Positions 8,541 through 17,428 of a stretch of DNA of 64,000 nucleotides are shown one piece after another. Source of the DNA: an uncultured beta proteobacterium (GTDB lineage Bacteria > Pseudomonadota > Gammaproteobacteria > Burkholderiales > Burkholderiaceae_C); the NCBI GenBank assembly GCA_903906695.1, contig CAIVLG010000034.1, positions 1 through 64,000 of the forward strand, in the 5' to 3' direction. How positions within the stretch are numbered: the first letter of the stretch is position 1; every line of letters starts with the position of its first letter. Made by a program: the position numbers and the translations under genes. The notes under the pieces were generated by a model, which was not told where the DNA came from, made no database searches, and saw only the letters and a program-made list of their open reading frames with translations.

Positions 8541-9242
8541 ATGTCCCAACAACTCCACGTTCTCAGCGGCGGCGCCGCCTACGGCCTGGTCTCCAAAGTG
8601 GAGGCTCGCTTTGCGGCGGACACCGGTTACAGCATTGCCGGCACATACAGCGCAGTGGGAGCCATGCGCGACCAGCTGCTGGCCGGTGCCGCGTGTGACG
8701 TCCTTATTCTCACCGAGGGACTGATCGCCCAGCTGCAAGCCAGTGGCCATGTGGTGGGGGGCAGTGCGCGCTCGCTGGGCACTGTCAAAACCGGTATCGC
8801 AGTCAAGGCCGGTGAGCCTGCGCCGAACGTCGCAACGTCCGATCAGCTTAAGGCCGCACTGTTGAATGCGGCGGGCGTCTATTTCCCCGACCCGATCAAG
8901 GCCACTGCCGGCATTCATTTCATGAACGTGATCAAACAGCTGGGCATAGCGACTCAACTGGCGCCTCGCTTGCGCCCGTTTCCCAACGGTGCCAGCGCCA
9001 TGAGCGCGATGGCCCAGTCGGCTGAGCTGGGTTTGATCGGCTGCACCCAGTGCACCGAAATTCTCTACACCCCAGGCATCAGTCTGGTCGCCGCATTACC
9101 CAAAGCGTTTGAGTTGGCCACCGTCTACACCGCCGGTGTCAGCGCCAGTGCGGCCAACCCGCAAGCGGCTGTTGCACTGATCGCAATCCTCGCCAACCCG
9201 TACGAAGCGGCGCTTCGTCAGTGCGCTGGTTTTGAAGAGTAA
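8541..9242 (+). CDS. ModA-like substrate-binding domain protein without signal peptide
   Basis: The 233-residue protein begins directly with the mature fold: LHVLSGGAAYGLVSKVEARF, then SAVGAMRDQLLAGAACDVLIL and ARSLGTVKTGIAVKAG. This is the layout of molybdate-type periplasmic binding proteins (type 2 fold). No signal peptide can be made from any in-frame start, so it is predicted to be cytoplasmic, unlike true ModA. No ModB or ModC follows. It sits 14 bp after the second Bug receptor and is probably the last gene of that operon. A solute sensor or a binding domain used inside the cell are possibilities; function is open. Confidence 0.75.
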   Translation: MSQQLHVLSGGAAYGLVSKVEARFAADTGYSIAGTYSAVGAMRDQLLAGAACDVLILTEGLIAQLQASGHVVGGSARSLGTVKTGIAVKAGEPAPNVATSDQLKAALLNAAGVYFPDPIKATAGIHFMNVIKQLGIATQLAPRLRPFPNGASAMSAMAQSAELGLIGCTQCTEILYTPGISLVAALPKAFELATVYTAGVSASAANPQAAVALIAILANPYEAALRQCAGFEE

Positions 9243-9269
9243 ATCACGCTCCAGCTGATTGGCAAGGAA

Positions 9270-9298
9270 TTGACGTGGGTCATTGAACTATTTATTGT
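9270..9298 (+). promoter_or_regulatory. Predicted sigma-70 promoter for the CheB-CheR/GGDEF-EAL pair
   Basis: TTGACG and TATTGT are separated by 17 bases, in the 141-bp gap before the CheB-CheR fusion. The -35 matches the consensus in five of six positions, and the spacing is ideal. Found by eye. Confidence 0.45.
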
Positions 9299-9383
9299 CC
9301 CGGGCAGAATGGAGTCGTTGAAGAAGGGGGAGGGGCCAATTCGGCGCCCAATGAAGGAAGCCCCTGAATGAGTGAGGTTGGAA

Positions 9384-12296
9384 ATGTCTGATATAGAGAG
9401 CAGGGCATCCCCCTACATCGTCGCAATCGGAGCCTCTGCCGGGGGGTTGGAGGCGCTGGAAAAATTGTTCGACGGGTTGGCATGTGACTCTGGCTCGACC
9501 TTTGTCGTTATTCAGCATCTGTCGCCCGATCATAAGAGCATGATGGCCAACTTGCTGTCACGCCACACCCAGATGCCGGTGGTGATGGTGGAGCAGGACA
9601 TGCCGATTGAGCCCGACCATGTCTATTTGATTCCGCCCGGCTCCATCATGCACATGGGCGAGGGCCATTTGCGCCTGACACCCAAAAATCCCCGCACTTT
9701 GACCCTGCCAATTGACGTCTTTTTCAAATCCCTGGCCACTCACTATGGTGCGCGCTCGGTTGGGGTGATTCTTTCGGGCACCGGCTCCGACGGCACCCGC
9801 GGCGCTTCGGCCATCAACGACGCCGGTGGTTTTTTGATCGCCCAGGAACCCGAGAGCGCCAAGTTTGACGGCATGCCGCGCAGCGTCATTTCAACTGGCC
9901 TGGTTGACGCCATCTTGCCAGTCGAACAAATCGGGCCACGCGTGCTCGCGCACATTCTGAATCAACCCATTGTCAAGGGGGAGACGGTCAGCGAGCCTTC
10001 AAGCAGAAGCGTCGCGCTCAGTCCGGAATCGGCCTTGAGCGGCATCTTGCACCTGTTGCTCCAGGTCGGTGGCATTGACTTTCAGGACTACAAGCCGGGT
10101 ACCGTGGTGCGCCGCATCGAGCGCCGCATGACGGTCAACCAGGTGGAATCGATGGACGCTTACCTGGCGCAACTCAATGATGATCGCACCGAATTGCTGA
10201 CGCTGCGCCGCGAGTTGCTGATTCCGGTAACCAGTTTTTTCAGGGATGCTGAAGCCTTCGAGATATTGGCGCGCCAGATCGTTGAACCGATGGTGGTCAA
10301 AAAGCAGGCCGGTGAATCGATCCGGGTGTGGGCGGCTGCGATTGCCACTGGCGAAGAGGCGTACTCGATCGCCATGCTGTTCCTGGAGGCTTTTGATCAG
10401 CTCAAACAATGGCCCGCATTGAAAATATTCGCCACCGACGTTGAGCAACAAAATATCGAAACCGCCGGTTCGGGCATATACCCCGAGTCGATTGCAGCCG
10501 AGGTATCGCCAGCGCAGCTGGAGCGTTTCTTCGTGAAGAAAGGCAATCATTTCGTTGTCAAGAACGAGTTGCGCCAGTGCATCGTGTTTGCGCGCCACAA
10601 TCTATTGACCGATCCCCCATTCACCAAGATGGATTTGGTCGTGTGCCGCAATGCCTTGATCTACTTTCGCAACCCGGCGCAAGTGCGCTCACTCAAGCGC
10701 CTGCAATACGCTCTGGTGCCCAATGGGCATCTTTTTTTGGGATCGAGCGAGTCGCTGGCGGAGTTACAAAAAGACTTTTCGCCAGTCAGCGCGCGGCACA
10801 AGATATGGCAGATGGTGCGCCCCCTGAGCCTACCACTGGAGATGTCCAAGGGCTCCAGTTTTGGCTACACCGGCGCGCATGCCAGCGCCAGCGTCAACAC
10901 CCGCGTCAGTCGCCTGAAATCCAGCGCTGTGGACCTCGGCTTTGGCGCTTTGCTCAAGGCCTTTGCGCCACCCGCCGCCATCCTGGTGAACGGTCGGCAT
11001 GAGCTGGTGCATTCGTATGGCGAGGTGCACAAAATACTGCAGTTGCGTGAGGGGCAGGCCAGCCTGGATATCAACCGCATCCTGCCCGACCTGTTGATAC
11101 CAGTGGCCGTGGCCTTGTTGTTCAAGGCCGGCCGTGAAGGTACCAGTGTCAGCTCTGACAGCCTCAAGCTAACGTCCGACGGTGGTCAGGTGGAGCATCT
11201 GCGTTTGAGCGCCTGGCCGGTCGAAGAGTTTGAGGGTGAGCGACTTACCCTGCTGGCATTTGAACAAGTGCGCACACCTGTGCCCAGTCAGACCATGACC
11301 ACAGTCGATGTGGACGCTGAGACGTCTGAACGCATTGAGGTGCTGGAGCGCGAGCTCGCCGCCACGCGTGAAAGTCTGCAAGCCACGATTGAGGAGCTGG
11401 AGACTTCCAACGAAGAGCTGCAGGCGACCAATGAAGAGTTGATGTCTTCCAATGAGGAACTGCAGAGTTCCAACGAAGAGCTGCAATCGGTCAATGAAGA
11501 GCTCAATACAGTCAATGCCGAGTACCAGGAGAAGGTTGACATTCTCAATCGTTTGAATGTGGACCTGGACAACATGGCGCAGGCCGGCGCTGCAGCTACT
11601 GTATTTGTGGACCAGAGCATGCATTTGACCCGCTTCAGCTCGGATGTCGTTCCTATTTTCAAACTGCGGGACTCCGACCTGGGCCGCCCGCTGGATGATC
11701 TGGCCCATACACTCTTGTACCCCGAGCTGATTGCCGACCTTCGCAGGACACTGAAAGAAGGCATCAAGGTGGAGAAGGAAATTCGCGGTATCACCGGTTT
11801 GCACTATTTCGTGCGCATGCTTCCCTACAAGTTGCCATCATCGTCTGCAAATGGTGCTGTGATCAGTATTGTCGACGTGACAGCCATGCACGAGGTCTCA
11901 AGACTGCAGCAGATCATCGACGCTCTGGCTGAACATATCGCCGTACTCAACGCTCAAGGTGTCATTACCCTGGTCAACAACGCCTGGCGGCGCTTTGCGG
12001 CCGACAACGGTGACGCCGATCTGCTGCATTCCGGTCCAGGAATCAACTACCTCGAAGTTTGCAAGAATATTCACGAACCACAGGATCTGAGCGCCAGCGC
12101 CGCGCAACAAGGTGTGCGCGACGTACTGGAGGGACGAAGTTCACTTTTTTCACTCGAATACCCTTGTCATTCTCCAAGCGAAGAGCGCTGGTTTGTGATG
12201 CATGTGTCGGCCGTCGGCGGGGAACAGCCCGGTGCCGTGGTAAGCCACGTCAACATCACGGCATGGCGGCCAAAGGCGGTGTCGGGCGCACGATGA
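9384..12296 (+). CDS. CheB-CheR fusion protein with coiled coil and PAS domains
   Basis: The protein has 970 residues. A CheB methylesterase domain occupies about 10-195, with the triad Ser18 (IGASAGG), His45 (VVIQHLSPDH) and Asp136 (GTGSDGT). A CheR methyltransferase domain follows at about 215-470, with a SAM-binding loop ATGEEAYSIAM near 318 and DLVVCRNALIYF. A heptad-like Glu/Asn-rich coiled coil (NEELQATNEEL type, about 650-720) leads to two PAS-like domains. No receiver and no histidine-kinase domain is present, although this family often carries a kinase at the C-terminus. The protein probably senses a signal through PAS and modifies glutamates on a chemoreceptor-like partner. ATG 9384 has GAGG upstream. 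Its stop overlaps the start of the next gene, so the two should be translated together. Confidence 0.88.
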   Translation: MSDIESRASPYIVAIGASAGGLEALEKLFDGLACDSGSTFVVIQHLSPDHKSMMANLLSRHTQMPVVMVEQDMPIEPDHVYLIPPGSIMHMGEGHLRLTPKNPRTLTLPIDVFFKSLATHYGARSVGVILSGTGSDGTRGASAINDAGGFLIAQEPESAKFDGMPRSVISTGLVDAILPVEQIGPRVLAHILNQPIVKGETVSEPSSRSVALSPESALSGILHLLLQVGGIDFQDYKPGTVVRRIERRMTVNQVESMDAYLAQLNDDRTELLTLRRELLIPVTSFFRDAEAFEILARQIVEPMVVKKQAGESIRVWAAAIATGEEAYSIAMLFLEAFDQLKQWPALKIFATDVEQQNIETAGSGIYPESIAAEVSPAQLERFFVKKGNHFVVKNELRQCIVFARHNLLTDPPFTKMDLVVCRNALIYFRNPAQVRSLKRLQYALVPNGHLFLGSSESLAELQKDFSPVSARHKIWQMVRPLSLPLEMSKGSSFGYTGAHASASVNTRVSRLKSSAVDLGFGALLKAFAPPAAILVNGRHELVHSYGEVHKILQLREGQASLDINRILPDLLIPVAVALLFKAGREGTSVSSDSLKLTSDGGQVEHLRLSAWPVEEFEGERLTLLAFEQVRTPVPSQTMTTVDVDAETSERIEVLERELAATRESLQATIEELETSNEELQATNEELMSSNEELQSSNEELQSVNEELNTVNAEYQEKVDILNRLNVDLDNMAQAGAAATVFVDQSMHLTRFSSDVVPIFKLRDSDLGRPLDDLAHTLLYPELIADLRRTLKEGIKVEKEIRGITGLHYFVRMLPYKLPSSSANGAVISIVDVTAMHEVSRLQQIIDALAEHIAVLNAQGVITLVNNAWRRFAADNGDADLLHSGPGINYLEVCKNIHEPQDLSASAAQQGVRDVLEGRSSLFSLEYPCHSPSEERWFVMHVSAVGGEQPGAVVSHVNITAWRPKAVSGAR

Positions 12297-14923
12297 GCGA
12301 GCTGTCGGGTCAGACTTCTGAGCGTCTGCAGCAGCTCAAGCAGCGGGCATTGGAACTGCTGCGGCAGCAGGAGCTGAGCGATGACGCGGGGCCTGTAGCG
12401 TCGATCGACGTCACCAAGCTGCTTGAAGACCTGCGCATCTACCAGGTCGAGCTGGAATTGCAGAACGAGGAATTACGCGCTGCCCAGCAAGACGCAGATC
12501 TATCCAGGCGACGCTACCAGGCCTTGTTTGAACAAATGCCGCTACCGACCCTGGTTGTGAATGGGCAGGGGATCATTCAGGATTGCAATGAGCGCGCCGG
12601 TACCTTGCTGGGGGCGCCCAAATACCGTGTCGGACCTGATAGCCGCCTGTTTGATCGTCTGGATACGCAGAGCCGCACCCGCCTGCATGTGGCGCTGCGC
12701 GATGTTCGGCAAGGAGACGCTGTGGTGCTGAGCAAGCTCGTACTCAACGATGCAGACGGCAAACCGACTGTGTTGGATGCACACCTGATTCACTTGTCGC
12801 TCAACTACCACCTTGACAGCCACACACTGGTGTTGCTGGTGGACCGCAGTGCAGAGCAAGCACGCGAGGCCGAGCAGCACTTCTTTTCGCTGCTGCTCGA
12901 CAGCAGCGATAACTTCATCACCGCTGCCGATGGCCACGGGCAGATGCTACTTGTGAACCAGACCTTACTGAACTTCCTGGGTCGCACGCGAGAAGAAGTA
13001 TTGGGGCAAAGGCGCGAGACTTTCTTGCCCCTACGCTACGCGATCTTGCAAAGTGAGGCGGATCAAAAAGTGCTGCGCACCGGGCAGTCACACACACTGG
13101 AAGATCAGGTCAATTTCGGCGAGCCGCATGGTGTGCTGGACTTGGTCACGCGGAAATTTCCGATTCGTGATTTGCAGGGCAATATCTACGGCGTTGGAGG
13201 TATATCCACAGATATCACCGAGTTCAAAGCCAAGGAGCGCCAGACTTTGCTGAGTGAATCGGTCTTCTTGACCGCTGCCGAGGCGATTATCGTCACCGAT
13301 CCGCAGACCCGCATCATTCGCGTCAACCCGGCCTTCACCCAACAATCGAAATTTTCAGAGACATCGGTGCTGGGTCATCGAACCAATATTCTGAAATCCG
13401 GCCGACAAACCGCAGCGTTTTACCAGGCCATGTGGCGCGAATTGACAGAGCAAGGCAGCTGGTCAGGTGAAATTTGTAATCGGACTGGCGATGGCCACTA
13501 CTACACGGTCTGGAGCAATATCAACGCCGTTCTCGATGAGCAGGGTCACGTCATCCATTACATCGCCGTCCAGACCGACCTGACCGCACTGCGCGCGATC
13601 CAATCAGAAGTGCGGCACATGGCGTCGTTTGACAGCTTGACAGGCCTGCCTAACCGGACACTGTTCAATGACCGTATCAGTCAGTTGATTGCCTTCACAA
13701 GGCGGCGTCGTAGCAGTTTCGCCCTGTTGTTCATTGACATTGATCACTTCAAGGAGGTCAACGACAGCATGGGCCACCAAGTTGGCGATGAATTGCTCAA
13801 GAGCATCGCCCGGCGATTGCAGGAGGCTGTTCGCATCGAAGATACTGTGGCTCGAATGGGCGGGGACGAGTTTGTTGTTCTGTTGCCGGCCGCTGATCGC
13901 CAACAGGGTAGGGTGGTTGCCAATAATCTGCTGGAACGACTCCATGAGCCCATGACGCTGGGTCAATCTTTGCGTTACCAGTCTATGGCCTCGGTCGGTC
14001 TTGCGGTGTTTCCCGAAGATGGCGAGACACCCGACCTATTGATGCGCAACGCCGACATGGCTATGTACGAAGCCAAATTGGCTGGCCGCAACTGCATTGC
14101 TTCCTACACCCGGCAGATGACTGAGGAGAACGCGAACGTCTTTGCGATTCAGACCGAACTGACGGGCGCGATTGAGCGCCAGGAGTTGCGGGTCTATTAC
14201 CAACCCAAGTACCGCTTGACCGATCACACTCTGGTCGGTGCCGAGGCTTTGGTCCGCTGGGAGCGTCCGAACCATGGGCTGACGCTGCCGGATGTGTTTA
14301 TTTCGATTGCGGACAAATCCGGCCTGCTGGTTGATATCGATCAGTGGGTACTCAATGAGGCACTGCGTCAGGTGGGGCAATGGCGACAGACCGGTCTGTG
14401 GAGCGACACGATGAAGCTGGCGGTCAACCAGAGTGCGAGTGACCTACGACGGCCGGCGATGATCGCCCAAGTGCAAGGTTTTCTGCAAACCCATCGGGTG
14501 CACGCATCCACGCTCGAATTGGAGATCACTGAGGACACTTTGCTGGAGCATACCGACGAGCTGATTCAGCGACTCAGTGACCTCAGGCAACTGGGCATAG
14601 CGATTGCCATCGACGATTTCGGCACTGGCTACTCAAGCCTTTCTTATCTGCGAAAACTGCCGATTTCGGTGATCAAGATTGATCGAAGTTTTGTGCGCGA
14701 CATGTTGATCAAAGAAGGCGGTCGCGTTTTGGTAGAAACCATCATCGTCATGGCGCACAATCTGGGCCATGAACTTGTGGCAGAAGGCGTAGAAGAACAA
14801 GCTCAATTGGAGCGTCTGCTGGAACTGGGTTGCGAGGTCGGCCAGGGTTATCTGTTCGGCAAGCCCGTGTCAGCCGATCAGTTTTTTGAAGATCACCTGG
14901 CACGGTGCATGGTCGTGCAATAG
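12293..14923 (+). CDS. PAS-GGDEF-EAL cyclic-di-GMP signalling protein
   Basis: The protein has 876 residues. An N-terminal helical region (to about 70) leads to three PAS domains (about 72-195, 196-320, 322-440), a GGDEF domain with intact GGDEF near residue 523, and an EAL domain (about 622-865) with AEALVRW, the metal-binding DDFGTGYSSLSYL and KIDRSFV. RIED sits five residues before GGDEF and fits the RxxD product-inhibition site. Both diguanylate cyclase and phosphodiesterase activities are therefore possible. The ATG overlaps the stop of the CheB-CheR gene (ATGA), which sets the start; an open frame upstream lies inside that gene and is not used. Confidence 0.9.
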   Translation: MSELSGQTSERLQQLKQRALELLRQQELSDDAGPVASIDVTKLLEDLRIYQVELELQNEELRAAQQDADLSRRRYQALFEQMPLPTLVVNGQGIIQDCNERAGTLLGAPKYRVGPDSRLFDRLDTQSRTRLHVALRDVRQGDAVVLSKLVLNDADGKPTVLDAHLIHLSLNYHLDSHTLVLLVDRSAEQAREAEQHFFSLLLDSSDNFITAADGHGQMLLVNQTLLNFLGRTREEVLGQRRETFLPLRYAILQSEADQKVLRTGQSHTLEDQVNFGEPHGVLDLVTRKFPIRDLQGNIYGVGGISTDITEFKAKERQTLLSESVFLTAAEAIIVTDPQTRIIRVNPAFTQQSKFSETSVLGHRTNILKSGRQTAAFYQAMWRELTEQGSWSGEICNRTGDGHYYTVWSNINAVLDEQGHVIHYIAVQTDLTALRAIQSEVRHMASFDSLTGLPNRTLFNDRISQLIAFTRRRRSSFALLFIDIDHFKEVNDSMGHQVGDELLKSIARRLQEAVRIEDTVARMGGDEFVVLLPAADRQQGRVVANNLLERLHEPMTLGQSLRYQSMASVGLAVFPEDGETPDLLMRNADMAMYEAKLAGRNCIASYTRQMTEENANVFAIQTELTGAIERQELRVYYQPKYRLTDHTLVGAEALVRWERPNHGLTLPDVFISIADKSGLLVDIDQWVLNEALRQVGQWRQTGLWSDTMKLAVNQSASDLRRPAMIAQVQGFLQTHRVHASTLELEITEDTLLEHTDELIQRLSDLRQLGIAIAIDDFGTGYSSLSYLRKLPISVIKIDRSFVRDMLIKEGGRVLVETIIVMAHNLGHELVAEGVEEQAQLERLLELGCEVGQGYLFGKPVSADQFFEDHLARCMVVQ

Positions 14924-14934
14924 CGTCCCGAACA

Positions 14935-15007
14935 AGAGGGGTCAGCTCACTGGGAGCGCAGCGGACGTGTACTCTGACCCCCTTTATTCTCTGACCCCCT
15001 TTATTCT
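14935..15007. repeat. Palindromic/tandem repeat element in the gap before the LytS-type kinase
   Basis: Two exact copies of a 17-base unit (CTGACCCCCTTTATTCT) lie head to tail at 14974-14990 and 14991-15007. An inverted copy of the core, GGGGTCAG, is at 14938-14945, so the RNA could fold with GGGGTCAG pairing to CTGACCCC. Short GGGGTCAG/CTGACCCC elements of this look recur in beta- and gammaproteobacterial genomes, often near REP-associated transposases (recalled, not checked). No transposase is present here. It could also act as a terminator for the GGDEF-EAL gene. Confidence 0.5.
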
Positions 15008-15142
15008 GAAGACAACTGGCCAAATCGTCCTACCGTGGCGTAGTCTGTCAGCGTTTGCCGCAGTTCATCGTTTTTCGCTGTGTTCAAGAAGTGTTATTGC
15101 GTACAGTCGGTGCATTCAAGCTTTGCAACGCCGGGACCCGCC

Positions 15143-16498
15143 ATGATCAACGAAACACTCAATCAGGCCAACAGCAGCCCCTGGGGACGTGCCTTCAGTG
15201 CCATCGTGAGAACCTATCACGCCTACGCGGGCTGGCTGGTCAGCATTTCGTGGTGGCGCTTCCTTGGACTGGCCCTGGTGCTAATTATTTCCATGGGAAT
15301 TCTTCACGACGTCCCGCCGTTGAGCTGGACCTATTCGGAAGTCCTCACCGACACCGACATCCCGAAGCGCTTGCGCAAGCCGGAACCGCCGCCGAAACCG
15401 GGCGCGCAAAAAAAGAGTTCGGTTGACGGCGTCGATATTTCGATTGACGAGCGCGGCGTTCACATCACCACCCGCAAGCTACCCGCGACAGCACCGGTGC
15501 TGCCGGCTTCTGCCGGCGCTTCCGCCAGCACTTCTTCAGAAGCGCCGGCCAGCGCGCCGGTGGAGCAGGGGGTGACGATCAAACTGCCGCCAGGCGCTGA
15601 CTCGCAGGCGGTCAAGGAGGCGGTCGAAGAAGCGCGGCGCGAGCTGCTGGATGCGATCGAGGAGGCCAAGCAGGAGGCGGCCGATGCTGCCGAGGCCGCT
15701 GCGGATGCACGACAACCGCGTGTCATTCGGCACCGTTATGGCGACCCGCTGATGCCGCTGACGATGTGGTTCATCCTGCTGTCCATCATCATCAAGGTCA
15801 GTTACAAGGGCAAGGTGCAGGCCGAAGCGAAGGCGGCACGGGCGACCGAGGTGGCTGAGTCGGAGTCCTTGAAGCGCCAGGTGGTCGAGGCACGCATGGC
15901 CGCTATGCAGGCGCAAGTCGAACCCCATTTTCTGTTCAATACGCTGGCCAGCATCGAGCATCTGATCGAGACCGATCCACCGCGTGCCGGCAAGATGCAG
16001 AGAAACCTGATTGCACTGCTGCGTGCCAGCATGCCGACCATGCGCGAGGCCAACGCCCAGGCCACGCGCGATCTGGGTCGTGAGCTGGCCATGATCCGGC
16101 CTTATCTTGAAATTTTGAAGGTGCGCATGGAGGACCGGCTGCAGACCGAAGTGAAGGTCAGCGATGGATTGCTGTCCGCAGAGTTTCCCCCAATGATGCT
16201 GCAAAGCCTGGTAGAAAACGCCATCAAGCACGGGCTGGAGCCCAAGGCCGAGGGCGGGCTGCTGAGCGTGAGTGCCGAAATCGTGCATGGCAATCTAGCC
16301 GTCACCGTTGCCGATACCGGCATTGGCTTTGGCAAGTCCGACACCGCCGGCACCGGCATTGGTTTGAGTAACATCCGGGAACGGCTGTCCCTGCTTTATG
16401 GCAACAGGGCCAGTCTGGCGGTGACGGAGCCGGCCACCGGTGGCACTTCGGTCACCATCACGCTGCCCTATGTGGCGCACGCCAGTGCGGAGCCCTGA
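15143..16498 (+). CDS. LytS/AlgZ-family sensor histidine kinase
   Basis: The protein has 451 residues. Membrane segment 1 is at about 37-56 and segment 2 at about 203-220. Between them lies a loop of about 145 residues that is Pro/Ala/Ser-rich and ends in a charged, alanine-rich helix (about 155-192). The His_kinase domain begins near 245 with QAQVEPHFLFNTLASIEHL (phospho-acceptor His262), followed by an ATPase domain with LVENAIKHGLEP and GTGIGLSNIRERL. It should phosphorylate the LytTR regulator encoded directly after it (one base between stop and start). The signal is unknown; the odd extracytoplasmic loop is probably the sensor part. Confidence 0.88.
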   Translation: MINETLNQANSSPWGRAFSAIVRTYHAYAGWLVSISWWRFLGLALVLIISMGILHDVPPLSWTYSEVLTDTDIPKRLRKPEPPPKPGAQKKSSVDGVDISIDERGVHITTRKLPATAPVLPASAGASASTSSEAPASAPVEQGVTIKLPPGADSQAVKEAVEEARRELLDAIEEAKQEAADAAEAAADARQPRVIRHRYGDPLMPLTMWFILLSIIIKVSYKGKVQAEAKAARATEVAESESLKRQVVEARMAAMQAQVEPHFLFNTLASIEHLIETDPPRAGKMQRNLIALLRASMPTMREANAQATRDLGRELAMIRPYLEILKVRMEDRLQTEVKVSDGLLSAEFPPMMLQSLVENAIKHGLEPKAEGGLLSVSAEIVHGNLAVTVADTGIGFGKSDTAGTGIGLSNIRERLSLLYGNRASLAVTEPATGGTSVTITLPYVAHASAEP

Positions 16499-16499
16499 A

Positions 16500-17336
16500 A
16501 TGCCGATAGCCCTGATCGCCGATGACGAACGATTGATGCGTGAGCAATTGCGCGCCCGCCTTGCCGAGGTTTGGCCGGAACTGGAGATCGTGGCCGAGGC
16601 ACGCAACGGTCAGGAAGCCGTCAATTTGACCGAGCAGCAGCATCCCGACGTGGTGTTTCTTGACATTCGGATGCCGGTGCTCACGGGGGTTGATGCGGCG
16701 CGGCAAATCGCGCAGCTTGCCACCTATGAAGAAGCCGAGGGTTGGCCAGGCTGTGAGATCGTCTTTGTGACCGCTTACGACCAGTATGCGGTGCAGGCAT
16801 TTGAGCAGGGCGTGGCGGATTACGTGCTCAAGCCCGCCGAGCCGGAGCGCCTGCGCCTGACTGCCGAGCGCATCAAGCAGCGCATGGCCGAACGCTTGCA
16901 GCACGACGCCAACGGCGCCGCAGGGCAAGCCATCACCTTGCCCGCACACACGCCCGACATGCAGCAACTATTGCAGCGGCTGGCAGCGCAAATCAACCCC
17001 AGGGGTCCAGTCAAGCTGCAATGGATACAGGCCACGGTGCGCCAGACGATTCAGATGATCCCGGTGACCGATGTGCTGTTTTTTATTTCAGATGAAAAGT
17101 ACACACGGGTCCAGACCGCGACGATGGAAGCGCTGATCCGCAAACCGATCAAGGAACTGGTGGAAGAAATCGACATGAACCTGTTCTGGCAGATCCATCG
17201 ATCGACGCTGGTCAATGTGAAGGCGATCGCAGGAATCAGCCGCGACGAGCGTGGCAGGCAACTGGTCAGCGTTCGCGGCCATCCGGAGAAACTCGAAGTC
17301 AGCCGCAGCTACGCAGGGCTGTTCAAGGGGATGTAG
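16500..17336 (+). CDS. LytTR-family response regulator
   Basis: The protein has 278 residues. The receiver domain (about 1-130) has acidic residues DDE at 8-10, phospho-acceptor Asp55 in VVFLDIRMPVLTG and the conserved Lys in DYVLKPAEPERL. After a linker, a LytTR DNA-binding domain (about 165-275) shows VLFFISDEKYTRVQT, LFWQIHRSTLVNVKAI and the terminal LEVSRSYAGLFKGM. It pairs with the preceding LytS-type kinase in one operon. LytTR regulators bind direct repeats upstream of target promoters; the targets here are unknown. Confidence 0.92.
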   Translation: MPIALIADDERLMREQLRARLAEVWPELEIVAEARNGQEAVNLTEQQHPDVVFLDIRMPVLTGVDAARQIAQLATYEEAEGWPGCEIVFVTAYDQYAVQAFEQGVADYVLKPAEPERLRLTAERIKQRMAERLQHDANGAAGQAITLPAHTPDMQQLLQRLAAQINPRGPVKLQWIQATVRQTIQMIPVTDVLFFISDEKYTRVQTATMEALIRKPIKELVEEIDMNLFWQIHRSTLVNVKAIAGISRDERGRQLVSVRGHPEKLEVSRSYAGLFKGM

Positions 17337-17428
17337 GCAACGCGTCGGCCTCGGCTGGCGTCAGCCCCCTATACTTGCCCACCACTGCGTCACTTGTCCT
17401 GTGCGCGGCATGCCACTGGTACTGCAGT

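Noticed and set aside
12059-12292. Upstream extension of the PAS-GGDEF-EAL gene
   Set aside because: This stretch encodes the conserved PAS end of the CheB-CheR protein in another frame; the ATGA overlap gives a natural start.
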